NCBI GenBank assembly: GCA_002104905.1
Contig: MCFE01000105.1
Coordinates: 1 to 64,000, forward strand
Origin: Basidiobolus meristosporus CBS 931.73
Lineage: Eukaryota; Basidiobolomycota; Basidiobolomycetes; Basidiobolales; Basidiobolaceae
Direction: 5' to 3'
DNA length: 64,000 bases
Shown: in pieces, positions 31,980-43,431 of the stretch
Numbering within the stretch: the stretch's first letter is position 1
How the letters are laid out: every line of letters begins with the position of its first letter
The notes under the pieces: generated by a model
The model's database searches: none
What the model was told of the DNA's origin: nothing
What the model saw: the letters and a program-made list of their open reading frames with translations, nothing else
Program-made: the position numbers and the translations under genes

Positions 31980-33489
31980 ATATTAGGCCCAGATGGAAAA
32001 TCAACCTTGGAACTTAGCCAAATTACTAATCAGCTAAGAATCAATTGGATGCAGATGAGTCTTCAAGACAAAATACAAGGCTGATGGTACAATGAAAAGA
32101 TACAAAGCACGACTTGTGGCCAAAGGATACTCCCAAACAAAAGGACTTAACTATACTGAGATTTTTGTGCTGGTAGCCAAGTTTATTTCCATCAGATTAA
32201 TATTGGCTATTACAGCCAAATATAAGTTTTTTATTCATCAAATGGATGTAAAAGTGTCATTTTGAATGGAGAACTTGATGAGGATGTGTATATGATCCAG
32301 ACTGATGGGTCTTGCAATCATGATAACCCCCATTTAGTCTGCAAGCTCAAAAAGACTTTTTATGGTCCTAAACAATTACCAAGGGCCTGGAATTGCATGA
32401 TAGATTCTTATTTAGAATCTTTGAGTTTCAAAAGGAGTAATGCTGACTATAGTATATACTATAAGCCAGATAGAGCAAATCCAGTTCTATTAGCTCTATA
32501 TGTGGATGATCTTATTTTAGCTGTCAATAACCTAGAAACATTGGAAGAGACTAAATCCAGTCTATCTGAGGAGCTCAAGATGCCCAATCTAGGAGAACTC
32601 AGTTACTACTTAGGGATTAAGTTCTCCATAGACAGAAGTACCCAGACTATTATCCTAAGCCAATCCAAGTATATTCAAGATATACTAAAGAAGTACAAAA
32701 TGGAAGACAGTAAACCAGCAGCTACCCCAATGGAGACAACACTTAACTTGGTCAAAACTCAACCAAATCAAGAGAGCTTGGTGCTATCTGAAAGGCCTGA
32801 CTTTCCTTATCAATCTGTGGACAGCAGTCTGATATATATCATGCTTGGATCACGTCCAGATATCTCATATTCCGTGAGAGTTGTCAGCCAATATGATCAT
32901 GACTATGGATCTGTTTATATTGCAGCAGTTAAGCAGATTTTTAGAAACCTAAAAGGAACTGCTGATATCAGCTTAAGATAGGTTTAAAAGGATTCAGAAC
33001 AGAATCTTGTGGGATGCTCTGATGTGGATTGGGGACAAAATTTAGAAGACAGAAGATCCACCACAGGATGCACCTTTCTATACTGTTGAGGAGCAATTTC
33101 ATAGAATGCAAAAAAGCAACCAACCATAGCCCTTTCTACCATGAATGCAGAGTATATGGCAGCCTGTATAGCTACAAAATAAGCAATGTGGCTAAGAAGG
33201 CTTTTACAGATTCAGGCCTATGTCAAAAAATGCCTATTGCTTTATTTCATGATAATTAAGGATGTATACAATTAAGTAGAAATCCAGCTTTTCATGCTAG
33301 AACTAAGCAGATAGATATTAGACATCATTTCATATTTGAAGCTATAGAGAATAGCTGAGCTAGCTTAGTTTACTGTCCTTCAGATGAAACAGTTGCAGAC
33401 CTATTTACCAAACCATTAACTAGAGACAAGTTTGAATATCTTAGGTTAAAATTAGGACTAGTCAGTATGTGCATTTAGCTGAGTGGAAG
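31980..33489 (+). pseudogene. Copia reverse transcriptase/RNase H of element B (broken)
   Basis: Reads KRYKARLVAKGYSQTKGLNY and MDVK, then a frame 32262-32981 with NGELDEDVYM, LKKTFYGPKQLPRAWN and the catalytic LLALYVDDLILA, followed by NLGELSYYLGIKFSIDRSTQ and SRPDISYSV. RNase H pieces up to 33480 include RKSTTGCTF-like and FHDN/TNPAF-like stretches with stops. Confidence 0.82.
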
Positions 33490-33737
33490 TATTGTAAAAG
33501 TTTGTAATTCCACCTGAATATTATCCTAGCTTAGTCACTTAGATCATACCTTCAAATCCTAGAGAATACTACCAGCTTACTTGTCCAGATTTACTTAGAA
33601 TATTTTCACCAAAAATATCAGGTACCCAGAATATGAAAATTCTATGCTACTTTGGCACTCAATAAATCATTAAGTAAAAACCACATAATCTACTTGTCCT
33701 CACAATCATTTCCAATATCTCCAAGACTCTAACAGCA
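33490..33737 (+). repeat. 3' LTR of copia element B, internally deleted
   Basis: Starts TATTGTAAAAGTTTGTAATT and ends CTAACAGCA. Compared with the 349-bp family LTR it lacks about 100 bp in the middle, after GAAAATTCT. Confidence 0.82.
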
Positions 33738-34030
33738 GTTTCTTGGCTTGTGCTGTTCACCCAAGTATTCTTGGGTGTTTTGTACTTGGTCTGTATCCAT
33801 ACCATGCTTTGTATAGAGTAGAATCAAAAAGCATTCTGTTATAACTCCTGTTTCAAAGGTATGCATCTTTGGCAACTAATTCTGCCCAAAAATTGTAAGA
33901 TAGTTTTTGATCATGGACCATTGAGCTTGCCATGGCAATTATTGATATGTTTGCATGCTCTGCTACTCCATTTTGCTGTGGGGAGTATGGTAAAGTAGTC
34001 TCTTAATTATCCCATCTGCTTTGCAGAAGT
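33738..34030 (-). pseudogene. Integrase fragment of copia element A
   Basis: On the minus strand, reads LLYHTPHSKME-type sequence with ACTCCCCACAGCAAAATGG coding for the SPQQNGVAE motif, followed by HDQKLSYNFWAEL. It belongs to the same element as the RNase H piece at 28590-28948, but the intervening RT is missing. Confidence 0.65.
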
Positions 34031-34252
34031 GGATGAAGCGTTTTGAAGTATGTTCTCAACTATTTTCAGAGCATATTTTCTTGGTTTTCTACAAGCTGAC
34101 CATAATGCACAGGCAGATAAAAGTGTAGCAAGCACAGTACCTTTGGTTGAAGACCTATATATGCTGCCAAAAAATAAAGCAAAGCTGTCAAGTCCCCAAC
34201 AGAGCTGCATTGCTGACAGCAGCCAAAGAACAGCTGGACAACAGCTTGCTCT
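34031..34252. repeat. Unassigned dispersed repeat segment
   Basis: GTACCTTTGGTTGAAG and ATATATGCTGCCA recur near 58550 and 57990, so this is repeat-derived. No coding signal recognised. Confidence 0.5.
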
Positions 34253-34904
34253 TGTTGCAAAAACTTGTATTTCCACCCAAATCTGCACCTTATTTAGTCC
34301 CTTAGATCTCAACCATTCAATCCTAGGGAATACTGGCCAAATTCCTTGTCAGGAGTTACTTGGATATTTTCACTAAAATATCAGGTATCTGGAACATGAA
34401 AATTCTGAAAGTTGTTCAAACAGCCCCAAACTTTGCACACATGTCCTTGGGACCTTCCTAAGTCTATTATTCATGCTTGCTATGCCAAGACCATGTAAAT
34501 GTATTAATACTACTTTTACATTCAGTAAATCATTAAGTGAAAACCACATCATCTACCTGACTTCCCAGTCACTTCCAGTATCTCTAAGATTCTTACAACA
34601 GGTTATGAGCCCTGAGCTATCACTCACTTCAATGTCTACTAGTGCTATTACTGGAACTTTCCCCACTGCTGAAAAGTTGGATGAATCTAGCCACCAAGTG
34701 TGGAAGGTGAAGAAAAAGATGCTGCTACAAGAAAGGGGCCTTTGGGATATTGTCATGGGCAATGAATGCCCCCCTGAAAGTGTGGGAGAGGATTCCTTAG
34801 AGTACCAGAAGAAAGAACAAGGTATCTTTAACTGCATTTGCCTCAATGTCAATGACAAATTGATAATTTAATGCTCAAGAGCAAAAACAGCAAAGAATGC
34901 CATA
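34253..34904 (+). mobile_element. Third copia copy: 5' LTR, primer site and gag start only
   Basis: An LTR at 34253-34600 ends TCTTACAACA, followed by GGTTATGAGCCCTGAGC, the best-preserved tRNA-iMet half primer site. Gag starts TAEKLDESSHQVWKVKKKML, QERGLWDIVMGNECPPE and is open to 34869. The element stops abruptly at about 34904, where the CACTA-like copy 1 begins. Confidence 0.82.
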
Positions 34905-36560
34905 TGAAAAATAATTTGGTCCCACAGGTGCATCCAATCCAGATCAGCTAACAAGATCCCATTTAGAGACCATCATAATACCAGCAGCTTGGAATTAGTA
35001 ACCCTCCTAACAAGCTTATGATGGGATTGTAATGGTTTCTGCAAATTTTACAACTAAATAAAGGGACAAAACTTGACAAAATTATATTGGTGCCATGTGA
35101 GAAGTACTTAGAGTGGCAAATACTCTGTGATCTCTTGCCAATTCTATCAAATTTCTCCAGTATCTTGAAGGGCTCATTTAGCTTGAAATGCCCCAGGTAC
35201 AACTTGGTCATCAGTATAGGGATACTATTGAAAAGCAAATGCATTGCTTCCAGTGAAAAGCTTTTGCTCCAACAGATACCCTCTATCTTAAGTATCTCTG
35301 GTTTCCAATTGATTCCATATTCCAGCCAATGGCTTATAGCTTGCCAACTTTGCTTGCATACCTACTTCTGTATGTTCTCCCTGTGGAAAGATGATGTGCT
35401 TAGTGCTGGTGTTTGAGTAATAATATTGTGTGTGAGTTATGGAGTAAATCCCCTGAATCTCATTCATTTGACAGTAATACTGCCAATTATGCCCAGAAAA
35501 ACCTGCTATCTTGCTGATGGCTGGGGTATCTCCAATGCAGATAATGATATGCGCTTTTACATGATGGCCATTTACCATTATCCTGCTGGAAAGCATGCAA
35601 AATTCATCCAGCAATAGATACAGGTAGCTTTCCAGGTTGGACAGTGATTGAGGCTTAGATACCAGTGAGACTACTATCAGATTATTGCTCTAATACTGTA
35701 AGATGGGCATCATATTCAGATTGATGAGAATCAGTGGCCAGCAGGATTTGCTGGTAGAGTACTTGTTTAATGAGAGTCCATCAAGTGCCAAAGCAAAGGC
35801 ATGGTAATACATACCTTCAAAGTAGCCCTTGCTTCTTAGCTGTTTGAAATGTTTGCCATCAAATATATCAGATATGTTTGCACTTGATTGATACAGAGTG
35901 CAGTACTGTATAGCTTTGCAATATTTGTTGGACTGCATCAGCTTCCTCAGATGGGGCATGACCGGAATATATCCAGAGTGTGAACAATGCTTTCCCTCAA
36001 TGATGGTGGATTCCTGACAATTTGGACATGTTGCAATAGCAGCATTTTTGGATGTGAATGCCATGCAACTGTTAACACATGCTGGAATCAGGACAGTCTC
36101 TGGATCATATGTTGCCAGCTGCATGAAAGTTGTCCACTTGTACCATGTACATGGTGAGTTGCATCCTGGTATGATTTTGGCAAGAACTAGTCATAAATTC
36201 TCAATGCCCCCATTACTGATATTAACGGAAACATGTCACATCTCTTGCCACAACATTACATCATTCACCAGTAGATGGATTTCTAGGCTCACTTGGCTCC
36301 ATAGAGTATCCTTGGCATTTGTCTCCACAGGTGTTGTCTCATTTCATATAGGGATTTGACTGGGCTCATACATGGTACTATTGCTAGGGGAGATAGGCTC
36401 AAAGCCCATCAGTGAACCTTCTTTGTCAGAGCTATCACTCTGCATGCTATATTTAGAAGGCTGAGATGAGCCTAAAGGCATCACAAACTCACCTGACTCA
36501 GTTAGCGCAAGGTGGCAAGATGGCCAGGTGCCAATATAGAAGTATCAACTGGCTGGCAAG
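34905..36560 (-). mobile_element. CACTA/Tnp2-like DNA transposon, copy 1 (degenerate)
   Basis: The minus strand encodes a Tnp2-type transposase in pieces. Frame 35690-36124 has CPNCQESTIIEGKHCSHSGY (zinc-binding Cys pair), DIFDGKHFKQLRSKGYF and ALALDGLSLNKYSTSKSCWP followed by LILINLNMMP. Frame 35288-35614 continues with AHIIICIGDTPAISKIAGFS. This order, LA-L-DGLSLN..WPL-LINLN-P then GD-PA--K--GF-GH, is the known Tnp2 pattern. Stops and shifts show it is dead. The terminal CACTA motif was not confirmed, so the superfamily is tentative. Confidence 0.6.
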
Positions 36561-39070
36561 ATAATGTTAGTACAGTAGTGAATGATGGATGGTCAAATAT
36601 CACATGTGTGGCAAAATACTGGCCATTGGTATGCTAAGAAAGTATCTCAAGAGTAGCAGAAACTATAAAGGCAGGAGAACAAGGGTGCCATGGCTAAAAA
36701 CCAGCAGCTTCCTCAAGAGCCTTTTAAAAGCAGGGCAAAAAGCTCCAGACAAGTGTCAAAGTGATGCCAGGTGGCTGGAAGAGTTCTAATTAGCAACAAG
36801 CAGGCAAACACAGATGCACCAGCACAACATTTATCAAGAAAAAGAGTAGTACCACTCACAAAGCACCCAGTCATAGTAACAGTGATAACAACTAGCTGCT
36901 TTTACAGGAGCCTATCACAACTGCGGTTGAGAGCTCAAAACAAGTGGAAAAGAAACAACAGGTTGCCAGAAGAGTGCCAGCAAGGGATGAGCAGGCTGAA
37001 ACAGATGCATCAGAGCAGAATTTAACCAGGAGAAAATGTAGTTCTTTATAAGAAGCACTCACACAAAGTAGCAGTGAAAGACCTGGCAGTGATAATGGAA
37101 AAGGTAAAAGGCAAAATGTCTACCCAAGCCTGAGACAGAGAGGCATGCAAAAAAAACTGCAGTTCTTTCCAATTAATGCTGCAAGCCAGGAACAGACTGA
37201 GTCCCATCATAGTCAAGAACAATCACCAACAAGAAAAAGCCATTTTCACAAGAGTTAAAAGCACAGCAAGTTGTGCTACACTCCAGCAAGGTAGATGATT
37301 TTACTGAAAAAGGCATTTTGTCTACCACAGCCTCCACAGCCTCCACATCCTCCATTGTTGACAGAGTGGATATCCCACTGACAGACAAGGCTACAACATT
37401 AAGAGCTCAAAAGACTATCACAATGCATTCAATGGAGTTTTGGAGCATTGATAGGCACACCAAGAGGTTGCAGCACTTCAAGAGCAGTGCTCAAGAAAAT
37501 GCACTGGAATATTGGAAGGATTTATTGCAAAGACTGGCAAATGAGGAGCTAGACCTTACAGTGCCCGCTGAAGACCTGGACATGTGGGAACCAGTGAATG
37601 AACAGTGGCATAAAGCTGTTGTGCTCCTGCCAAAGTTGTGGAACCAGAGCATTACAGCAGAAATATTTATTGAGTGGTGGGTTTTAATGGAGGAACTTGT
37701 TGAGTTTGGGGTTGGGCTTAATGTTAGTGTAGGGCTCTTTGAACAATACACAAGCTACCTGATTTGCCATCAAATATCCTATTATGCCCATTAAGCAAGT
37801 AAATCCCTGATCCTAGTGATTGGACAAGGTGTTGTAGCTAGCACACAACCAATTGTATGGGTGTAAATCAGATCAAATGGCTGCACTGGTGCCACAGATG
37901 ATGTATACATTTGCAGGATGTTTATTGATAGGGGTCCTGTCTCAAATGTGAGACAACCTTGATATTGCTTGTATCAAAAATTCAGTTATCACTGATTTGC
38001 AATGGCTCAATGCGGATAGCAAAAAGTATGAGTTGTTTGGATCAATACAAATAATAGCAATTCAATGCAATTGCATCATCTTTTCTTAGACTTTTTTCTC
38101 ACAGGGATTACTACTGAAGCACTTGTTAGTGATTCACTTTGCACACCTAGACTATTTTCTTGTTGACTATCCTCTAGGCTACCTGTGTATTTGTAGTTGG
38201 TATTTTGCATCCTAGTTGATGAGCACAATGCTGCAGCTTGGCCATGCTGAATTGCCCTGGATGATACAACTGAGGGGGCCTGCAGTGCTACGTGCTGACA
38301 TGTTCTTTTACTTACCAAAGGCTCTGGCGGTGGAGACACTTCATATGGGTCATCATCAGTCAGTTTACCAGAAGATACTTGCTGATGGTCAGGTGTAATG
38401 ATACACGCAGGCACAACTTGATGTGCTGCCATGGCCCTTGGCTGAGTTTGATGTCATGCTGCTTATTGACACAACTTGGCTTGCTCCAATGGACTGATGT
38501 GTGCTGGAGTGCTGAAGTTGCAAGGGATGGTAAGGAATTCAGCAAGGCATGCTGGCAAAATCTAGACTATGTTGCTTGTGGTCTGTATTCTTCCTCTTGA
38601 AGCTCACCTGCTGATTCCTCAAGGTATTTGCTTACCCTCTGCCTAATACTTTGCAGCTGTTGCCTGGATGAGTTCTGTATATATTGCTCTTAGAGGCCAC
38701 TTAGCTCTATTAATATATCACATCATACATTAGTCATTTGAGGCAAAAATGTTGCAAAATCTCTTTGGTTACCAAAGTCAAGGCCCAAACAGACACCTCC
38801 AGCCAGTACTGAGCAAATTGTGCGCAAAATTGTTCCTGGCTGGCTTCCTCATCAAATCCCCTCACTCTCAACTAATTCTTGCTATCAATAACTGTCTTGT
38901 TATATATCACCTTACATAAATCCACTGGCATCTTGATGTAGAACTCATGCCACAGCTATCTTCTCATGACCTTCCATCTCTGTTAACTCTCCAAGGTATC
39001 TAGTTCTGCTAGATTTATGAGTAATGCCAAATATCTGTATGGAGGCTGATCATAGACACTTGAGCCATAC
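36561..39070. repeat. Unassigned repeat block between CACTA-like copy 1 and gypsy C
   Basis: Homologous to 58440-61390. It contains a pair of imperfect ~190-bp direct repeats (around 36760-36830 and 36940-37020, sharing AAGCAGGC-like cores). Plus-strand frame 37273-37794 (173 codons) has HSMEFWSIDRHTKRLQHFKS and no recognised family. Minus-strand frame 38076-38432 (118 codons) ends VRKKSKKR. It could be the second gene and subterminal repeats of the neighbouring DNA transposon. Confidence 0.5.
37273..37794 (+). CDS. Hypothetical 173-aa repeat-associated ORF
   Basis: I do not recognise it. Ser/Thr-rich start (TTASTASTSSIVDRVDIP) and a helical, Trp-rich second half (ALEYWKDLLQRLANEELDL, IFIEWWVLMEELVEF). 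A degraded relative occurs at about 59480-59930, so it belongs to the repeat family. Its last part lies within a sequence found inverted near 43240-43430. It could be a remnant of a transposon accessory gene; expression is unknown. Confidence 0.35.
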   Translation: MLHSSKVDDFTEKGILSTTASTASTSSIVDRVDIPLTDKATTLRAQKTITMHSMEFWSIDRHTKRLQHFKSSAQENALEYWKDLLQRLANEELDLTVPAEDLDMWEPVNEQWHKAVVLLPKLWNQSITAEIFIEWWVLMEELVEFGVGLNVSVGLFEQYTSYLICHQISYYAH

Positions 39071-39077
39071 TAAAATC

Positions 39078-39985
39078 ACTTGGCAAGGACCACCTGGATC
39101 AAGTTGAATACTTTATTGATGGGTTGAAAGAAAGAACTTGCAAGGAAGTGAATTATCTAAGACCTCAGACTATTGAAGAAGCCATCAAGATTGCCATTGA
39201 CTATGACCCAGCTATGTTTGGAGTTAGGAAGCCTACAGTGACTAATCAGAAAGGCTACAATCATTATGAAAGAAGATAGTCAGAAGCAGCACCAATGAAA
39301 ATAGATGCTATGCAGAAGAACCCCACCTCAGAAGAATGCAGAAAGAAAGGACTTTGTTTCAATTGCCACCAGCAAGAACACATCTCAGAGTACTGCCCCC
39401 GGAGAAGAAATGGACAACAGCCAACAAGAACCTTCAACCATATTGAGTGCCATGAACTAAGTAATGTGGAGGATGAGCTTGAAGAAGACTTGGAACTCAC
39501 CTTCCATATGACAGAAGAGTACTTGTCCCAAATGACCTCAAACTCAGGGAAGTTATTATACTTAAATGGAGTAATCAATGGAGTACCTGCCAAGATCATG
39601 ATTGACTCAAGAGCAGCACATGAGTACATGTCAGAGCAATTTGCCTTGAAAGCTGGAATCAACTCGGAACCTACCAAATCAACTTCAGTTTCCACTGCTG
39701 ATGGGAACTCTCACATAATCAACCGTACTACCCAGCCAGTAAGAATGAATATCAATGACTATGATGAAGACCTACAGGCCTGTATATTTGGAAACTGCAA
39801 GTTTGACCTTGTACTTGGGAAAACCTGGCTATTTTGTTGTAATCCATCAATCAACTGGAGAACCAATGCTACTCAGATCCAAAAGGACAACAAGACCTAT
39901 GAGCTATTACCTGCCAGGCTGGATTTCAACTTGGTCAATTCCATTTTGTGTGAGACAAGTGAACTTAGCAAGACCCAGCTCTGTT
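39078..39985 (+). pseudogene. Gag C-terminus and protease of gypsy C
   Basis: LDQVEYFIDGLKERTCKEV, a stop, then an open stretch 39295-39987. It holds a zinc knuckle CFNCHQQEHISEYC (C-x2-C-x4-H-x4-C) and a pepsin-like protease with AKIMIDSRAAHEYMS. The catalytic triad reads D-S-R instead of D-S/T-G, which should abolish activity. [17 protein letters not shown] follows. It ends with TGA at 39985. Confidence 0.85.
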
Positions 39986-40016
39986 GAGCACTTAGAAAGG
40001 TTCTCATATATTCCTC

Positions 40017-41330
40017 ATGGTGGTATTACAGGAGGATTCCTCTACCCCAGCACCCCAGCAGGTCCAGACTGTCTTGAAGAAATATTCAGACATGTTTCCA
40101 GATGAACTTGTAAGCCTAGCACCAGTCAGAGATGTGGATCATGCCATTGACACAGGAGATAGCCCTCCAGTGAACAAGACACCTTACAGAATGAGTCCAT
40201 TGGAATTGGAGGAAATGAAGAGACAGATTGATCAGCTATTGGAGCAAGGATACATCAGGCCCAGCAAGTCACCCTGGGGAGCACCAGTGCTTTTTGTGAA
40301 AAAGAAAGATGGAACACTTAGGATGTGCATTGACTACAGAGCCCTGAACTCAGTTACCATCAAGAATAAGTACCCCAAACCTTGGATTGAGGAGCATTTG
40401 GACCAACTTAATGGAGCCACTACTTTCAGCAAGATTGACCTCATGTCAGGATACGACCAGATTAGGGTGAAACCAGAAGATATCTCTCAGACAGCATTCA
40501 GGACCAGATATGGACATTACAAGTACTTAGTCATGAGTTTTGGCCCCACCAATGCCCCTGCAACATTCATGACACTGATGCAGACTGTCTTTCAGGAGTA
40601 CTTGGACAAGTTTGTGATATCTACCTGGATGACATATTGATATAGAGCAAGACAGCAGAGGATCATGTGGTGCACATTGAAAAGGTCTTGAAGAAGCTAA
40701 GAGAGAACAAGCTATATGGCAAGCCAGCCAAGTGTGAATTCTTCAAGTAACATGTTGAATATTTGGGACACATAGTGACTAGCACAGGAGTGACCTTAGA
40801 CCCTAAGAAAGTTGAAGTTATCAAGAATTTGAAGCAGCCCCATAGCATATCAGAACTCAGATCATTCCTTGGAATGGCATTCTATTATTGGAGATTTGTC
40901 AAGTCCTTTGCAAGCATTGCAGCCCCTTAAACTGATATCCTCAAGAAAGACAACACCTACAAGTGGGACATAGCTTGTGAGACTGCCTTCCAGACACTCA
41001 AGAATGAACTTGCTAAGCTGCCAAGCTTAAGAATACCTGACTTCAGAAAAGAGTTTACCCTATGCACAGATGCTTCAGATTATGCAATTGGTGGAGTGTT
41101 GAATCAAGGACACAAGGGAAAGAACTAACCAGTTGCCTTTGAGTCCAAGAAACTGAACTCAGCAGAACAAAACTATCCCGTGCATGAGAAGGAGATGCTT
41201 GCTATAATACACTGCCTGAAGACATAGAGATGCTATATTGAAGGAGTCAAATGCACTCTAAAGACTGATCATGCCTCACTGCAGTATGTATTTATTCAGA
41301 AGGTTCTATCCAGAAGAATGACAAGATGGA
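40017..41330 (+). pseudogene. Reverse transcriptase/RNase H of gypsy C (frameshifted)
   Basis: RT motifs: [69 protein letters not shown] one-base deletion just before the catalytic YLDD (about 40610-40640) breaks the frame. The next part ([10 protein letters not shown] and [13 protein letters not shown]) has stops at 40748-40750, 40928-40930 and 41126-41128. Confidence 0.87.
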
Positions 41331-42720
41331 GTGAATACATTGAGCAATTTGACTTGAAGATTGTCTATTGCCCTGGGAAATATAGCATGGTTGCTGATGC
41401 CTTATCAAGACTAGAACAAGTGGCACAACTCAACTTGGTGCCTGAATCAGATTTGCCTAGCTTAGTACTACAATACTTGGAGGACCAATCCATTCCTAAT
41501 GGGGTGGATGAAGAGATAAAGAAGATAATCCAGGATGAAGCCAGAAAATTTGTTGTACAGGATGAAACACTCCACCAAATTGTTGATGGAAGCCCTATTG
41601 CCTATTGGCCTTATGTTGCTTGCCTGGATTTAATACACAAGCTACACAATGTATATGGACATCTTGGAATTGAAGGAACCTATAGCCTTGTGAAAGCCAG
41701 AGCATGGTGGCCCAGAATGAAACAAGATACTGAGAAGCTATTGAAAACATGCCCTAACTGCCAAATCAATCAAGGCCGCCACAAAGAATTGCCAAACTCT
41801 TCCCTTTGGAGCCTGTAAGACCATTTAAAAGATGGGGAATTGACTTTATAGGAAGACTGCCAGCAACCAGGAAATGCAACCATTGGATCATAGTAGCAAT
41901 TGACCATGCCACTAAATGGCCAGTTGCTAAAGCAGTACCAATAGACAGTGAACAAGAAGTTGCAAGTTTCATTTACCATGAGATCCTGATGAAGTTTGAA
42001 TGCCCTGTGGAGATCTTATCTGATAGAGGAGCAAACTTTATGGCAAAGACGTTAGAGGCTTACCTGGAAATGCAGCAGATTAAACACTTGAAAACTTTGG
42101 CATATCACCCCAGAACTAATGGAGTCACTGAGCAGTTTAATGGATTATTTGGAAAAATGCTGACCAAGTATGCAAATGGAGCTGTCAGTAGATGGGATGT
42201 GTATATAGATCAAGCACTTTTTGCCTGCAGAGTTAGAGTTCTCAACACTACCCAACAATCACCATTTTACTTAGTGTATGGATGTGAACCAAGGATTCCA
42301 GGAGATCTCACACAACCCAGGCTTACAGATGCCTTAAAAGATGAGCTTAGTCAGCCCAGCAGACACCAGCAATTGGAACAAAGATGACAAGAGGCACAGG
42401 CCAAAGTATCTCAAAGTGCAGAAAAGATGAAGCAGAGATTTGATAAGACAATAGCACCAGAGGTATTGACAGTTGGGAAATTTGTATTGCTAAGAAACAA
42501 TACTTGGAAGAAGTTTGAGCCACAATGGACAGGACCATTCAAGATTGTCAGAGAATGTCCATTTGCAAATTACCAAATAGTGGATAAACAAGGAAATATC
42601 CAAGAAGACTTAGTTCATAGAAACAGACTCAAGCTTGCAAGACTTGCTGACAATACTGAACCATCAAGATATTGGTATCACAAGAAATTAGATTCAGGAG
42701 AACCCTCTCAATTTTGGTAG
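41318..42720 (+). pseudogene. RNase H tail and integrase of gypsy C
   Basis: Frames 41318-41818, 41806-42387 and 42427-42720. The zinc domain reads HNVYGHLGIEGTYSLVKARA with CPNCQINQGRH. The DDE core has WGIDFIGRLP, EILSDRGANFMAKTLEAY and HPRTNGVTEQFNGLF. The C-terminal domain has VLLRNNTWKKFEPQWTGPFK. All three catalytic acids are present. The core frame ends with TGA at 42385, where a CGA Arg codon would continue it (CGA-to-TGA). Confidence 0.87.
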
Positions 42721-42727
42721 GGGAGAA

Positions 42728-43096
42728 TGTTATGATCTGCCGCTTGAATGCTTAAGTTAGTTCAGTTTCTAGTCAAATCAACTAGTTATATGTTTAGGTT
42801 TTCAGTATATAAGTATTATCTATCATATCAGTAACATTAGTCAACAAATGAATCAGCAAATCCTTATCAGACAGAAAAAGATATATTAAGTAGGAGCTTA
42901 TTGGGTGATGATGAAGCATTTTAATGAGACATCAACCACAGCCTACATTAGGAAATACAATTAGTCATCAATTGATCTGGCAAAATGTATATAAGGAGGT
43001 GCTGGAACCTCAATAAAGATCAGTTCAAGTTTCAGTGAATACAATACTAGCTAAACTCCCTATTCCTCTACAACTCTTGTACCAAGACTTGTAACA
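42728..43096 (+). repeat. 3' LTR of gypsy C
   Basis: 369 bp, TGTTATGATCTGCCGCTTGA to GACTTGTAACA. Contains a TATATAAGGAGG box and AATAAAGAT. Family reference LTR. Confidence 0.92.
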
Positions 43097-43431
43097 CCAG
43101 TAGCTGGATTGTCCTTATTGATCTAGATCTGGACTATGTAGGTAGCATATCCATGGTTTGCTAGATCTCCCAGAGTGTTCATGAACCTCCTGTCTTCACA
43201 ACATATCTATTCTGAGATCTTTCAACCAAATTGGTCATGCATTATGATCCAGCCATTTGATCTATTTTGCATCTATTTGATCAGCTGAGTGCTAGCTATG
43301 ACACCAAGTCCAATCACTAGGATCAAGGATTTACTTGCTCAATGAGCAAAATGGGATATTTGACGGCAAATCAAGCAGCTTGTGTATTGGTCAAAGTGCC
43401 AATTGGGGGCTGACAGCTTCCAGATACTTAC
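43097..43431. repeat. Inverted relative of 37700-37890 next to gypsy C
   Basis: The reverse complement of about 43240-43430 aligns over roughly 150 bp or more with 37700-37890 (shared CTTGATCCTAGTGATTGGAC and AGCAAGTAAATCC). It therefore forms an inverted pair flanking gypsy C. No gene. Confidence 0.6.

Larger units (their letters stand above)
28949..33737 (+). mobile_element. Degenerate Ty1/copia retrotransposon (element B)
   Basis: A nearly full-length copia element with LTRs at 28949-29297 and 33490-33737, gag, protease, integrase, RT and RNase H in Pseudoviridae order. Many frameshifts and stops make it inactive. A ~210-bp inverted-repeat element sits in it at 30218-30427. Flanking 5-mers (GAAAG and GTTTC) do not match, so no target duplication survives. 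It separates the RNase H and integrase pieces of a minus-strand copia element A. Confidence 0.88.
39071..43096 (+). mobile_element. Ty3/gypsy element C, 5'-truncated with intact 3' LTR
   Basis: Starts abruptly in gag and runs through protease, RT, RNase H, integrase, polypurine tract (AGGGGAGAA, 42719-42727) and the 3' LTR (42728-43096). Domain order PR-RT-RH-IN is gypsy type. Frameshifts and stops in gag, RT and RNase H. No 5' LTR is visible upstream. Confidence 0.9.

Noticed and set aside
28949-33742. Target-site duplication for copia element B
   Set aside because: The 5-mers at the two outer ends are GAAAG and GTTTC; they do not match directly, so no TSD is claimed.
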